Source of the DNA: Peteryoungia ipomoeae
GTDB lineage: Bacteria > Pseudomonadota > Alphaproteobacteria > Rhizobiales > Rhizobiaceae
Reading direction: 5' to 3'
NCBI RefSeq assembly: GCF_004912165.1
Contig: NZ_STGV01000001.1
Location: 62,001 to 126,000 of the forward strand
DNA length: 64,000 nucleotides
In this document: positions 1 through 8,964 of the stretch, piece after piece
Layout: each line of letters opens with the position of its first letter
Position numbering within the stretch: the first letter of the stretch is position 1
Translations under genes and position numbers: made by a program
Notes under the pieces: generated by a model
What the model saw: the letters and a program-made list of their open reading frames with translations, nothing else
What the model was told of the DNA's origin: nothing
The model's database searches: none

Positions 1-1233
1 CTCGCCTTTGACCTTGACCGCTTCAAGGAGGTGAACGACGTGCACGGTCACGCCGCTGGTGACCATGTACTCAGGGTCGTTTCCGAGCGATTGGCGCAAC
101 GGTTGAAGTCAAACGAATTCGTGGCCCGGATCGGCGGGGATGAATTCGTCGCAGTTTCCGCAGCCGTCTATACGAAGGAACAGGCGGAAGTCCTGGCTCG
201 GCGGTTCGTCGAGGATCTCTCGATCCCCATCGAATGGGAGCAGCAATCCCTGTCGATCGGCACAAGCATCGGCATTTCCGTGTATCCGCAGAATGCCGAA
301 AGCATGGACGATTTGCTGGGGCAGGCGGACACGGCGATGTACCGCGCCAAGGCGGAGGGATCGAACAACATTCGCTTCTTCGATGAAAATATGGATCTGG
401 CGGCGCGCGAACGGAATGCACTGGCAATGGATCTGCGCTCGGCGCTTATCCGGCAGGAGTTCGAGCTTTTCTATCAGAAGCAGAACGATACCCATTCCGG
501 CGAGATCGTCGGCTTCGAGGTGCTGTTGCGCTGGAAGCATCCTGAACGCGGTTATGTCTCGCCGGTCGAGTTTATCCCGATCGCAGAACGCAGCGGGCTG
601 ATTGTCGAACTCGGCTCCTGGGTTCTTCGGGAAGCGTGCAGGGAAGCAGCAAGCTGGCGTCGACCGCTGCGGATCGCCGTCAATGTCGCGCCGAAGCAAT
701 TGGCAACCTTTGCCTTGCCGGCGCAGGTGCGTTCCATTCTGCAGGAAACGGGGCTTGACCCGCATAGGCTCGAGCTGGAAATCACCGAAAGCGGCATTAT
801 CGAAGATCAGCAGCATGCGCTGAACATCATTCGCCAGCTCAAGGCGATCGGCGTCAAGATTGCCATGGACGACTATGGCACCGGCTACTCTTCGCTCTCG
901 ACGCTGCAGCTCTTTCCGTTCGACAAGATCAAGATCGATCGTGCCTTTATCGATGGCGTCACGGAAAACCGCCAGTCGGCCGCGATTGTGCGGTCCACCA
1001 TCATTCTCGCGCAGAGCCTGGATATTCCCGTGCTTGCCGAAGGCGTTGAACGTCTCGAGCATCTGCACTTCCTGCGCGAAGAGGGTTGCGGGCAAGTCCA
1101 GGGATATTTCTACGGCCGCCCGGAGCCGGTGGAAATGTTGCAGGATATCGTCAATCCGCCGGACCTCATCCTTGCGGACCTCGAAGGTTTCCTGACGACA
1201 GAAGGACCAAACCCCACCACCAAGGCCGCCTGA
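1..1233 (+). CDS. Diguanylate cyclase/phosphodiesterase (GGDEF-EAL), 5' end outside window
   Basis: The frame is open from base 1 and begins inside a GGDEF domain, so the N-terminus lies outside the window. RIGGDEF (bases 127-147) is an intact cyclase active site. It is followed by a full EAL domain with EVLLRW, NVAPKQL, ITESG, MDDYGTGYSS and AEGVER, the residues expected of an active c-di-GMP phosphodiesterase. Such hybrid proteins make or destroy c-di-GMP, and the net direction cannot be read from sequence. Any upstream sensor domain is not visible. The tail after the EAL domain is short. Confidence 0.93.
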   Translation, partial: LAFDLDRFKEVNDVHGHAAGDHVLRVVSERLAQRLKSNEFVARIGGDEFVAVSAAVYTKEQAEVLARRFVEDLSIPIEWEQQSLSIGTSIGISVYPQNAESMDDLLGQADTAMYRAKAEGSNNIRFFDENMDLAARERNALAMDLRSALIRQEFELFYQKQNDTHSGEIVGFEVLLRWKHPERGYVSPVEFIPIAERSGLIVELGSWVLREACREAASWRRPLRIAVNVAPKQLATFALPAQVRSILQETGLDPHRLELEITESGIIEDQQHALNIIRQLKAIGVKIAMDDYGTGYSSLSTLQLFPFDKIKIDRAFIDGVTENRQSAAIVRSTIILAQSLDIPVLAEGVERLEHLHFLREEGCGQVQGYFYGRPEPVEMLQDIVNPPDLILADLEGFLTTEGPNPTTKAA

Positions 1234-1256
1234 CACCGATGGAACAAATGCTTGTG

Positions 1257-1277
1257 TTCACCGGCAATATCGGTGAA
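1257..1277. promoter_or_regulatory. Palindrome upstream of GAF-Fis regulator
   Basis: Arms TTCACCG (1257-1263) and CGGTGAA (1271-1277) surround a 7-base spacer, about 90 bases before the next start codon. There is no T-run, so an operator is more likely than a terminator. It could be an autoregulatory site for the downstream Fis-type protein; that is inference. Confidence 0.35.
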
Positions 1278-1367
1278 TGCAGGTGGTATGGCATTTCGAA
1301 ACAGATTGGCCCCCTTGCAACGCGATTGTGAACGGTCATACTCGGCGTCGTGCTTTGGGAGGAGCCG

Positions 1368-2324
1368 ATGCGGCAGGATCTGAGCCATTCCGAGCGCGTC
1401 TATCAGACGGCGCACAATACCACTGCCGCTGCAACCTCGCCGGTCGCGGCGTCGTGGAGCCGATGCCTCAATCTTTATCGGCTACAGCCGGAGGTGACGC
1501 GCAAGCCGACGCGCCTCGATGATCAGGCGTATCGCGAGGCCCGGGAGCGCATGGATGTGCTTCTGAGAAGTTCCGCTGAGGAAATGGACCGCCTTTATCA
1601 GATTGTCGGGCGATCGGGGTGTTGCATCGTGCTTGCCGACGCGGAGGCTTTGGTCATCGACCGTCGCAGCTGGATTGGCGACGATGAGGCGTTTCGGGCC
1701 CTGGGTCTCTGGCAGCAGACTGTCTGGAGCGAGGCGAGTGCCGGCACGAACGGTATTGGAACGGGTCTTGCCGACGAGCGTCCGGTGATCATCCACCAGG
1801 ACCAGCATTTCATGAGTGCGAATATCGGTCTTTCCTGCGTCACCGCGCTGATCCGCGACCATCTCGGGCGCGTGACGGCTGCACTCGATGTCTCGACCTG
1901 CCGCAAAGATGTAACTGAGTTGACGCTGGCGATTCTGTCCCAGGCCGTCCGCGACGCAGCCACCAGGGTCGAGAGCAATCTTTTCCGGCAAGCCTTTCCA
2001 GGGGCGCGACTGGTCATGGTGCCGCAGGCGCAGTCGAATGCTGCACTCCTTGCCGTCGATGCCGATGATCTGATCGTTGGGGCGACGAGGGCGGCGCGGC
2101 TGGCGCTGAAACTCGACGATCAGGTAATTGCTGCGGGGCTGCCGGCCTCTGATGTGCTCCTCGAAACCAAGGGTGAGAGGACTGCCGATCTCGAAGAGGC
2201 GGAGCGTGCTGCGCTTCGCCGGACGCTCTCTCGCGCCCAGGGCAATGTGACGCTGGCGGCGCAGCTCCTGGGCATCAGTCGTGCGACCTTGCACCGGAAG
2301 ATCAAGCGTCTGCAGCTGCAATAG
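1368..2324 (+). CDS. GAF-domain, Fis-type HTH transcriptional regulator (AcoR-like, no AAA+ domain)
   Basis: A protein of 318 residues. The N-terminal two thirds look like the GAF sensory region of AcoR-type activators, with the typical SASAGTNGIGTGL stretch. The C-terminus is a Fis-type helix-turn-helix (GNVTLAAQLLGISRATLHRKI). The AAA+ sigma-54 interaction module with its GAFTGA loop, which separates these parts in AcoR, is absent, so it probably acts through ordinary RNA polymerase contacts or as a repressor. The ATG at 1368 is chosen because GGGAGGAG lies just upstream; an in-frame GTG at 1350 lies before that ribosome site. The ligand is unknown. Confidence 0.8.
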   Translation: MRQDLSHSERVYQTAHNTTAAATSPVAASWSRCLNLYRLQPEVTRKPTRLDDQAYREARERMDVLLRSSAEEMDRLYQIVGRSGCCIVLADAEALVIDRRSWIGDDEAFRALGLWQQTVWSEASAGTNGIGTGLADERPVIIHQDQHFMSANIGLSCVTALIRDHLGRVTAALDVSTCRKDVTELTLAILSQAVRDAATRVESNLFRQAFPGARLVMVPQAQSNAALLAVDADDLIVGATRAARLALKLDDQVIAAGLPASDVLLETKGERTADLEEAERAALRRTLSRAQGNVTLAAQLLGISRATLHRKIKRLQLQ

Positions 2325-2387
2325 ATCTCTCGGCCCCGCCCTCGCGGCACCTCGCCCCGGCCAAAGGGCCATCTGCCTCAAACGCGA

Positions 2388-2420
2388 AGCGCGCAGCGGA
2401 TGATGTTTCCGCTGCGCGCT
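2388..2420. terminator. Hairpin between convergent genes
   Basis: Perfect 13-base arms (2388-2400 and 2408-2420) with a 7-base loop lie between the convergent regulator and chemoreceptor genes. T-tracts are weak on both strands, so termination is likely but perhaps inefficient. Confidence 0.55.
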
Positions 2421-2454
2421 CGTTGATCTCTCGACTGTGTCGGTGGGTACCTGA

Positions 2455-4731
2455 TCAGGCGGCTCGGCTCACCTGCATCGGCTGGTGGGTCTTGCTGACG
2501 GTGAAGCGGTCGACCTCTGCGGTCATGGCTTCCGCTTCCTTCGCCAGGCTGAAGGCAGAGGCCGTGGTTTCTTCAACCATTGCGGCATTCTGCTGTGTCA
2601 TCTGATCAAGGTCGGTCACAGAGCCGCTGATCTCGCCGATGCGGACAGACTGTTCACGTGAGGCTGCTGCAATGGCGGCGATATGGGTGTTGACGGCGGC
2701 AATGTTCGCCTCGATCTGGTGAAGGCTTTCGCCGGTGCGAAGGACAAGGGCGACACCGTCTTCCACATCGGCCGTCGATGTGTTGATCAACTGATTGATG
2801 TCGCGTGCGGCGGCGGACGAGCGCTGGGCGAGTTCGCGTACTTCCTGGGCGACAACCGCAAAACCCTTGCCGGCTTCACCTGCGCGCGCAGCTTCCACGC
2901 CGGCATTGAGGGCAAGCAGGTTGGTCTGGAACGAGATCTGATCGATGACGTCGATGATCTGGCGGATCTTCGCGGACGAGCCCTCAATCCGCCGCATCGC
3001 GACGATCGCCTCGTTGACGACATCAGACGACTGCTTGGCATCGCTCAGCGCACCGGCCGCCGTCGAGACTGCCGTCTCGCAGCGCTTGAGGGCGTCATTG
3101 ATGGAGCCGGTCATCTCGGCAAGGGCCGCAGCCGCTTCTTCCAGCGATGCGGCCTGCCGCTCGGTGCGGACGGACAGATCCTGCGAGGCGCTGCGCAGAT
3201 CAGCCGAGCCGCCGCGAATGGTGTCGGCGCTGGCGATGATCGAACGGATCGTTTCCTCAAGCGCTGCAACCGAAGCGTTGAAATCGATGCGCAGATGATC
3301 GAGCGACGGCACGAAAGCCTGCTCGATGCGAAGGTCGAGCTTGCCCGTGGACAGGGCCTGCAGACCCTTTGCCAGCGCGGAGACGGCATCCTCGAGTTCC
3401 TGGGCGCTGCGCGCCTTTTCGGCATCGCGCTGGCGGCGTTCGGTCTGTACCTGATCGGCGCGTTGGACGGACTCGGCTTCGATACGATCCTTTTCCAGCG
3501 CGCTCAAACGGAAGGATTCGAGGGCGCGGGCCATACGACCAATTTCATCGCGGCGATTGACGGCTGTGACTTCGATGGCCTTGTCGCCGTCGTTCAGTCT
3601 GGTCATCAGTCCGGCCAGCTCACCCAGCGGGCGCGCAAGGCTGGAGGAGACTGCCAGTCCGACGCCCCCCATGATGATCAGGACAGCCACAGTGGCAAGC
3701 GTTGCCCATTTGGCGAGGTCGTCGGCGGCCGACAGAACCGTGGCCTTGTCCTGGCCGATTACCAGCAGGTGTTTCTGGCCGAAGAGGTCGACCGGGAGGT
3801 AGGAGTAGAAGATGGACTTGTCGCCGGAATCTGCGACGACGGAGCCGGCTGAGGCTGCCTTGGCTGCCTCAACCAGTTCCGCGGGGATCTGGCCGCCGCC
3901 TGACAGCGTGCCGGACCGCAAGGCGCCATCGCCGTTCAGCAGGAAAGCATCGTCAATCGTTGTGCCAAGACCTTCAGGAGCAATGACGCTCGCAAGCTTA
4001 TCAGCGCCGATGCGTACGAAGATCAGGCCGCGCTTTTCGATCTGACCCCAGTTCGAAATTGCCAGCGGTTTGGCAAGGAAGGCCGACATCGCGCTGCCCT
4101 CGGCGGCAAAATCGACGAAGCCGAGCTGATGGCTCTGGTTCAACTCGCCGGCATCGGCGGTTTCGTAGAGCTTGGCGATCGGGGCATTCTGCTCATCGCT
4201 GATCTGGGAGAGGAAATGCTCGTCCTTGGTTACCGTGTAGATCAAATGTCCGTTGACGGTGGAGATCAGGATATCGCTAACATTGGCATTGTTACGGGCC
4301 GCAGACAGGGTGCCATGGATGGTCGCATGGCGCACGCCGTAAAGCAGCTTGGTCGTGGCACCGTCAAACGCGGCACGCTCTTCAAGCGTCTTGTTCTTGT
4401 CCATGAAGGTCTCGCGGACCTGCGCATCCTCGCCCCAGATCAGGGTGCCCATGTTTTCAACGGATTCACCGATGGCCGAGTTTTGCGCCATCTCATCCAG
4501 GGCCTGCTGAATTCGGGTCTGGTAGGCGCCGAGTGCCTTGACCTGGTTATTGGCAATCGAGTCCAGCCGCAGTTCGGCAGCGTCCACGAGGCCACGCTTT
4601 CCGATTTCATAGCTCAACAGACCGACGCTTGCGCAGGAGACCAGGGTCGCCCCCACGACCAATGCTGCAAATTTTGCCTTGACAGACGACAGAGTCCCGG
4701 CGGGTTTTTCGCCGACAATCGGTTGTTTCAT
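2455..4731 (-). CDS. Methyl-accepting chemotaxis protein
   Basis: A transmembrane chemoreceptor of 758 residues. Order: short cytoplasmic N-terminus, TM1 at about residues 17-40, a periplasmic Cache-like sensory region of about 300 residues, TM2 (TLATVAVLIIMGGVGLAV), HAMP region(s), then a methyl-accepting signalling domain whose hairpin tip carries the invariant QTNLLALNAGVEAARAGE motif. It should signal through CheA/CheW. No C-terminal CheR-tether pentapeptide is visible. The ATG at 4731 has GAGGAGAG upstream; an in-frame TTG at 4746 would overlap that site. The ribosome site is inside a palindrome (4738-4756). The ligand is unknown. Confidence 0.93.
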   Translation of the reverse strand: MKQPIVGEKPAGTLSSVKAKFAALVVGATLVSCASVGLLSYEIGKRGLVDAAELRLDSIANNQVKALGAYQTRIQQALDEMAQNSAIGESVENMGTLIWGEDAQVRETFMDKNKTLEERAAFDGATTKLLYGVRHATIHGTLSAARNNANVSDILISTVNGHLIYTVTKDEHFLSQISDEQNAPIAKLYETADAGELNQSHQLGFVDFAAEGSAMSAFLAKPLAISNWGQIEKRGLIFVRIGADKLASVIAPEGLGTTIDDAFLLNGDGALRSGTLSGGGQIPAELVEAAKAASAGSVVADSGDKSIFYSYLPVDLFGQKHLLVIGQDKATVLSAADDLAKWATLATVAVLIIMGGVGLAVSSSLARPLGELAGLMTRLNDGDKAIEVTAVNRRDEIGRMARALESFRLSALEKDRIEAESVQRADQVQTERRQRDAEKARSAQELEDAVSALAKGLQALSTGKLDLRIEQAFVPSLDHLRIDFNASVAALEETIRSIIASADTIRGGSADLRSASQDLSVRTERQAASLEEAAAALAEMTGSINDALKRCETAVSTAAGALSDAKQSSDVVNEAIVAMRRIEGSSAKIRQIIDVIDQISFQTNLLALNAGVEAARAGEAGKGFAVVAQEVRELAQRSSAAARDINQLINTSTADVEDGVALVLRTGESLHQIEANIAAVNTHIAAIAAASREQSVRIGEISGSVTDLDQMTQQNAAMVEETTASAFSLAKEAEAMTAEVDRFTVSKTHQPMQVSRAA

Positions 4732-4737
4732 GAAATC

Positions 4738-4756
4738 TCTCCTCAAATTGAGGAGA
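4738..4756. promoter_or_regulatory. Palindrome covering chemoreceptor ribosome binding site
   Basis: Nine-base arms (4738-4746, 4748-4756) surround one central base. On the minus-strand transcript the 3' arm is the Shine-Dalgarno of the chemoreceptor gene, so an RNA hairpin would hide it. As DNA it could equally be an operator in the 53-base gap after the wHTH-like gene. Confidence 0.5.
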
Positions 4757-4784
4757 TCTTGCAGTGCCCGCCTTTAAGAAACGG

Positions 4785-5678
4785 TTACGTTTGCACTGCA
4801 GACAATATCATGGGTGGGCCCGCCACTTCTTGAAAGGTTTCATCTATAACGGACAGCTTCTGCGCCTGATAGAAATTATACTCGTCCACCAGAGCTTTCG
4901 AGATCCACATGGTGGACCGCCCCCTCTGGCCGAGCCAGCCGATGCTGCCCATGTCTTCCGCTTCCCGCAGCTTGCGCGTCAGATGCGTTCGCGAGATGCG
5001 AAACATCTCCGCCAGACGCGGTACGGACCGTACCTGCGTGAGGAAGTGCCCATCGACAACCTCAGAGTTTTTAACGCTTGTCATCAGCCAGTCGACGAGA
5101 ACGCCGCCGCTGTTCAGCCAGGTGAATAGTCCATAGCGGGGCGGGGGAACGCGGATGGACGGTGTGTTCAGCAGGCGTTCGGTGATCTGCGGGTGCAGAT
5201 GCCACAATAGGCCGGGGTCGTGCTCGAAGCGATCGAGACGATTGCCGCCGTCGATGTCGTCGAGTGTATGAAGATGAATGCCAACCCAATGTCGCAATGT
5301 TTCCAGCGCGCGCGGGGAGGGGATGATCGGCTTGTGCCTGCGGTCGCCTGTCGTTGCGTGCAATGCTATGCCGTAGACGACCATTTCCTTCAGGAAGGAG
5401 TCGGCGGTGTTGACGCTGGCAATCTCGTAGCGGCGCACCTGTTCCAGATAGCGCGCCATGACGATCACGGGTTCCGATGCACCGCTCAGGGCATCCAAGA
5501 AATACTGCGCCATGCCAACATGTGCCAGCATCCAGCGTTGATGCGTTCCGAAAATAGATGCAAGTTTTGGATCTGTGCGATGTATAGTCAAAAAAGCAGT
5601 GGTTTGCTCCAGGATAAAATCATGGAAGCCTGGATTTTCAAGCAGCGCATTAACTGTCAATGCCATGTTTTGCTTCAT
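4785..5678 (-). CDS. Uncharacterised protein with probable C-terminal winged helix
   Basis: About 297 residues with no family recognised confidently. The first ~180 residues are helical. The C-terminal third (VRSVPRLAEMFRISRTHLTR) reads as a winged helix-turn-helix like those of MarR/GntR-type proteins, so a regulatory role is inferred. The start is uncertain: the frame stays open to 5750, but that stretch is the prs terminator hairpin, so the ATG at 5678 (or 5666) is preferred although neither has a good ribosome site. The gene is followed after 53 bases by the chemoreceptor gene on the same strand, so the two may be co-transcribed. Confidence 0.6.
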   Translation of the reverse strand: MKQNMALTVNALLENPGFHDFILEQTTAFLTIHRTDPKLASIFGTHQRWMLAHVGMAQYFLDALSGASEPVIVMARYLEQVRRYEIASVNTADSFLKEMVVYGIALHATTGDRRHKPIIPSPRALETLRHWVGIHLHTLDDIDGGNRLDRFEHDPGLLWHLHPQITERLLNTPSIRVPPPRYGLFTWLNSGGVLVDWLMTSVKNSEVVDGHFLTQVRSVPRLAEMFRISRTHLTRKLREAEDMGSIGWLGQRGRSTMWISKALVDEYNFYQAQKLSVIDETFQEVAGPPMILSAVQT

Positions 5679-5730
5679 GCTTTGATTGATCGGATCGTGA
5701 ATCCGCAGCAGCTGAAGCGCAACTATTAAA

Positions 5731-5764
5731 AATTCCGCCACGACATGCAAGTCTTGGCGGAATT
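5731..5764 (-). terminator. Rho-independent terminator of prs
   Basis: Arms AATTCCGCCA and TGGCGGAATT enclose a 14-base loop. On the minus strand the stem runs directly into TTTTTAATAG. It lies 31 bases after the prs stop codon. Confidence 0.85.
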
Positions 5765-5794
5765 GTTATATTCTATTGTAATTGATGTCTGTTT

Positions 5795-6727
5795 TCAGTC
5801 GAACAGGCTGGAGACAGATTCTTCCAGGCTGGTCCGATTGATCGCTTCGCCGAGCAGAGATGCTGTCGACAGAACCCGAATGTTATGGGCGGACTGAACC
5901 GCCGTCGTCGGCTGGATCGAGTCCGTGATCACCAATTCCCGGAGCTTCGAGGAGGCGACGCGGGTAACGGCACCGCCCGAGAGAACACCGTGGGTGATAT
6001 AGGCCGTGACGCTGGTTGCGCCGTTCTTGAGAAGGGCTTCTGCCGCGTTGCAGAGCGTGCCACCGCTGTCGACGATGTCGTCGACGAGAATACAGTCCTT
6101 GCCGCTCACGTCGCCGATGATGTTCATCACTTCGGATTCGCCTGGGCGATCACGACGCTTGTCGACGATGGCGAGCATGCCGTCGAGGCGCTTGGCGAGC
6201 GAGCGGGCGCGCACCACGCCGCCGACGTCAGGCGAGACGACCATGACGTTCTGGAGGTCGTAGTGCTCCTTGATGTCACGGGCGAGGATCGGAATGGCAA
6301 AGAGGTTGTCCGTTGGAATGTCGAAGAAGCCCTGGATCTGGCCAGCATGCAGGTCGAGCGTCATGACGCGATCCGCACCGGCTTCGGTGATCAGGTTTGC
6401 AACGAGCTTGGCCGAGATCGGCGTGCGGCCCGAAGCGCGGCGATCCTGTCGTGCATAGCCGAAATAGGGCAGGACTGCCGTGATGCGGCGTGCCGACGAC
6501 CGACGGAAGGCGTCGATCATGATCAGCAGCTCCATCAGGTGGTCGTTGGTCGGGAAGGAGGTCGACTGCACGATGAAGACATCCTCGCCGCGCACGTTTT
6601 CCTGAATTTCGACGAAGATCTCCTGATCGGCGAAGCGCCGGACGGTGGCCCTGCCGAGGGGAACTTTGAGATAATTGCAGATGGACTCGGCGAGCTGCCG
6701 ATTGGAATTGCCCGCGAAAACCTTCAT
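5795..6727 (-). CDS. prs: Ribose-phosphate pyrophosphokinase
   Basis: A full-length class I PRPP synthetase of 310 residues. It transfers the pyrophosphate of ATP to ribose-5-phosphate to give PRPP for purine, pyrimidine, His, Trp and NAD synthesis. Visible motifs are the flexible catalytic loop ([11 protein letters not shown]), [20 protein letters not shown], and the PRPP-binding loop [13 protein letters not shown]. It is the last gene of the minus-strand run starting at lgt, 155 bases after the lipoprotein gene, and has its own strong terminator. Confidence 0.97.
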   Translation of the reverse strand: MKVFAGNSNRQLAESICNYLKVPLGRATVRRFADQEIFVEIQENVRGEDVFIVQSTSFPTNDHLMELLIMIDAFRRSSARRITAVLPYFGYARQDRRASGRTPISAKLVANLITEAGADRVMTLDLHAGQIQGFFDIPTDNLFAIPILARDIKEHYDLQNVMVVSPDVGGVVRARSLAKRLDGMLAIVDKRRDRPGESEVMNIIGDVSGKDCILVDDIVDSGGTLCNAAEALLKNGATSVTAYITHGVLSGGAVTRVASSKLRELVITDSIQPTTAVQSAHNIRVLSTASLLGEAINRTSLEESVSSLFD

Positions 6728-6882
6728 TTTGGCCCGCCTGTTACCATGCTGAGATGGGCGCTTTTTAGCGACGTTCCCCCTGAATGCAAGTGGTTTGGAC
6801 CGTCGCGCCCATATTTTCGGTTAATGGATGTGGGAGAGACGCAAACCGGTCATTCAGTTTGCGCCCCGTATGTCTGACGGCC

Positions 6883-7722
6883 TCAGCCCGCCTGTGAAGT
6901 GCGCCACTGAAGATATTCGGACATGCTCTTGGTCGCGATCTGCTGCATGACAGAGGCCGGTACAGCCGCCCAGGGATCCTTCGCCCCTGAGGAAATGATT
7001 TCCTGGCCCTGAATACGGTGCAGGCGGGCGCCGCCATTGTCCAATATATCCCAGACATAGGTGATGGTGACATTGCCGCCGTCGGAGAAGGCGGAGAAAT
7101 AGCCCTTCAGGATATGCTCGCTGTTGGAGTCATTGGCGCTTCTGATGGTGAGGCCGCGGGCACGCGCTTCTGCGCCAAGCTGACGCGACAAGGGCGTTAC
7201 CGCCTGCACCGGTGCGCCGATGATCGGCAGGAAGCGGATGCTGCCGGCAGATCCCGTCGCCGATGCAGAGGCAGGCGGCAGGGAGGCCTGTTGAGTTGAC
7301 GCTGCTGCCGGCTGGCGAACGGGTTGGCTGGCGGGCTGGCTTTGGGCGCGCGCAGATTGCGCCTGTGGCTCCGCCGGAAACTCCTGATAGACACCGTTCG
7401 GCAGAGGGCGTGACGCCGATGGATTGCGTTCGCCCTGTTCCAGTGCCTGAGCCTGGGCTTCAAGCGTGTTCTGGGGCCCACGCATCGGTTGCTGGTAACC
7501 CGGTTCGGGAAGGCCCGTTGCCGCGACCTGCTGGTATTGGCCTGACGGCTGGGGGGCGCCATAGGCGGGTGCCGAGGCAACACTGCCGGTACCGTCACCC
7601 ACATCCGCAGGCGGCGTCATGAGATCGCCGCTGCTGCTGCAGGCGCTGAGGAACGCCAGTATCGCAAACCCCGCCGATCCTCGTCGAAAGGACGAAAACG
7701 CCCTGATAACGGATTGTCTCAC
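6883..7722 (-). CDS. Putative lipoprotein
   Basis: About 279 residues. The N-terminal signal ends in the lipobox FLSAC, so the protein should be lipidated and membrane-anchored. A low-complexity Gln/Ala/Pro/Ser middle (residues ~45-165) is followed by a conserved-looking globular C-terminus. The start is placed at the GTG at 7722 because GGGGAAAGGA precedes it and it gives a signal peptide of normal length; an in-frame ATG at 7743 has no ribosome site. The function is unknown. It follows the M24 gene, probably in the same transcript as lgt, the enzyme that would lipidate it. Confidence 0.75.
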   Translation of the reverse strand: MRQSVIRAFSSFRRGSAGFAILAFLSACSSSGDLMTPPADVGDGTGSVASAPAYGAPQPSGQYQQVAATGLPEPGYQQPMRGPQNTLEAQAQALEQGERNPSASRPLPNGVYQEFPAEPQAQSARAQSQPASQPVRQPAAASTQQASLPPASASATGSAGSIRFLPIIGAPVQAVTPLSRQLGAEARARGLTIRSANDSNSEHILKGYFSAFSDGGNVTITYVWDILDNGGARLHRIQGQEIISSGAKDPWAAVPASVMQQIATKSMSEYLQWRTSQAG

Positions 7723-7805
7723 CGGTGGTGATCCTTTCCCCATTGCCCGCGCAGATTTATGCGGCCTGCGCAGTTTATGTGTCAATTCCCGGATATGGCG
7801 GGTTT

Positions 7806-8963
7806 CTAGTTTCCAACCACAATCAGATCCAGCGGGTGCCTCGACAGCGCCTCGGGCGCGGTTTCGGTGGTCAGGTAGGTCTGACCGAGCGTCATGGCCG
7901 TCTGGCGCTCACTGTCCATGATGATCATGTGGGCAAACACCGTCATGTTGGGTTGGATCTCCAGAGGATTGCCGGCCAGGAACATCTGGTGCTCCATCCA
8001 GGACGGTGCGAAACGCGCGCCTACGGAATAACCGCATTTGTTGAAGCGCTGGCGGGTCAGGCCGCGATCATCCAGCACCTTGGCGTGGGCATCGAAGACT
8101 TCACCAAAGCTGTGGCCAGGACGGAGTGCGCCCTCGATCGCCCGCATGCCTTCCAGCGCGGCGGCAAACAGTTCGCGATGGCGCGCGCTTGCTTCGCCGA
8201 TCAGCACGGTTCTGAGCATCGGGGCATGGTAATGCGCACTTGCTCCTGCCCATTCCAGGGTCAACTGGTCGCTTTCGCCAAGCACACGCCGGCCGGATTT
8301 GGAACGGCAAAGCAAGGCGTCCTCGCCAGAGCCGACGATGAAGTCATTTGCGGCATAGTCACCGCCCTGCGCAAGCACGCTGGCCTGCATGGCAGACAGG
8401 ATTTCGGCTTCGTTGCGACCAGCGGAAATCAGCGGCAGGGCCACATCGAAAGCCGCATCCGAAAGTGCCGCGGCTTCTCTGACGCGGGCGATTTCTGCCG
8501 GGCTCTTGATCAGCCGAAGTTCACTGACGATGTAGGAAGCATCGATGACTTCGCAGAAATTGTTGAGCTGGGCGTCAAGGAGGCGGGCAATGCGGCCGGT
8601 CATGCCGTGCGTGTCATATTCGACGCCGATGCGCATGCCCAAAAGATCGAGATCGCTCAGCAGATTGCGAAGGTCGACGGTCGGATCGGCATTCATCCGG
8701 TCGATCCACACGAGCACATTGTCGATGGTGGAGGTCTGGCGCGCCTGTCTGACATCCGGCGATCGGGTCAGCAGCGTCATCGAGCCGTCGGCTTTCATGA
8801 CCAGCACCTGGAAGAAGCAGAAGCCGAAGCTGTCATAGCCGGTCAGCCAGTACATGCTTTCCTGGGCAAACAGGAGGACGGCATCGAGTTTCTCCTCACG
8901 CATCCGCGTGGTCAGGCGAGCCTTGCGATCCTGAAATTCAGCCTCGTTGAAATGCAAAGCCAT
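7806..8963 (-). CDS. M24-family (pita-bread fold) hydrolase, metal site degenerate
   Basis: A protein of 385 residues with an N-terminal creatinase/prolidase-like domain and a C-terminal pita-bread domain, as in Xaa-Pro aminopeptidases. The five metal ligands look replaced: the first Asp region reads LEWAGA, the second HYHAPMLRT, the GHG(I)G His site reads GYSVG, and the first Glu site reads NMTVFAHM. That resembles metal-independent members such as creatinase and ectoine hydrolase rather than true aminopeptidases. The ATG at 8963 is one base after the pgeF stop, with GAGGAG inside the end of pgeF. The substrate is unknown. Confidence 0.82.
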   Translation of the reverse strand: MALHFNEAEFQDRKARLTTRMREEKLDAVLLFAQESMYWLTGYDSFGFCFFQVLVMKADGSMTLLTRSPDVRQARQTSTIDNVLVWIDRMNADPTVDLRNLLSDLDLLGMRIGVEYDTHGMTGRIARLLDAQLNNFCEVIDASYIVSELRLIKSPAEIARVREAAALSDAAFDVALPLISAGRNEAEILSAMQASVLAQGGDYAANDFIVGSGEDALLCRSKSGRRVLGESDQLTLEWAGASAHYHAPMLRTVLIGEASARHRELFAAALEGMRAIEGALRPGHSFGEVFDAHAKVLDDRGLTRQRFNKCGYSVGARFAPSWMEHQMFLAGNPLEIQPNMTVFAHMIIMDSERQTAMTLGQTYLTTETAPEALSRHPLDLIVVGN

Positions 8964-8964
8964 A

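Noticed and set aside
109..1236. Long open frame antisense to the GGDEF-EAL gene
   Set aside because: No ribosome site or recognisable domain; the opposite strand carries clear catalytic motifs. High GC and codon bias produce such mirror frames.
5679..5750. N-terminal extension of the wHTH-like protein
   Set aside because: These codons form the prs terminator stem and loop; a start codon inside a terminator loop is unlikely.
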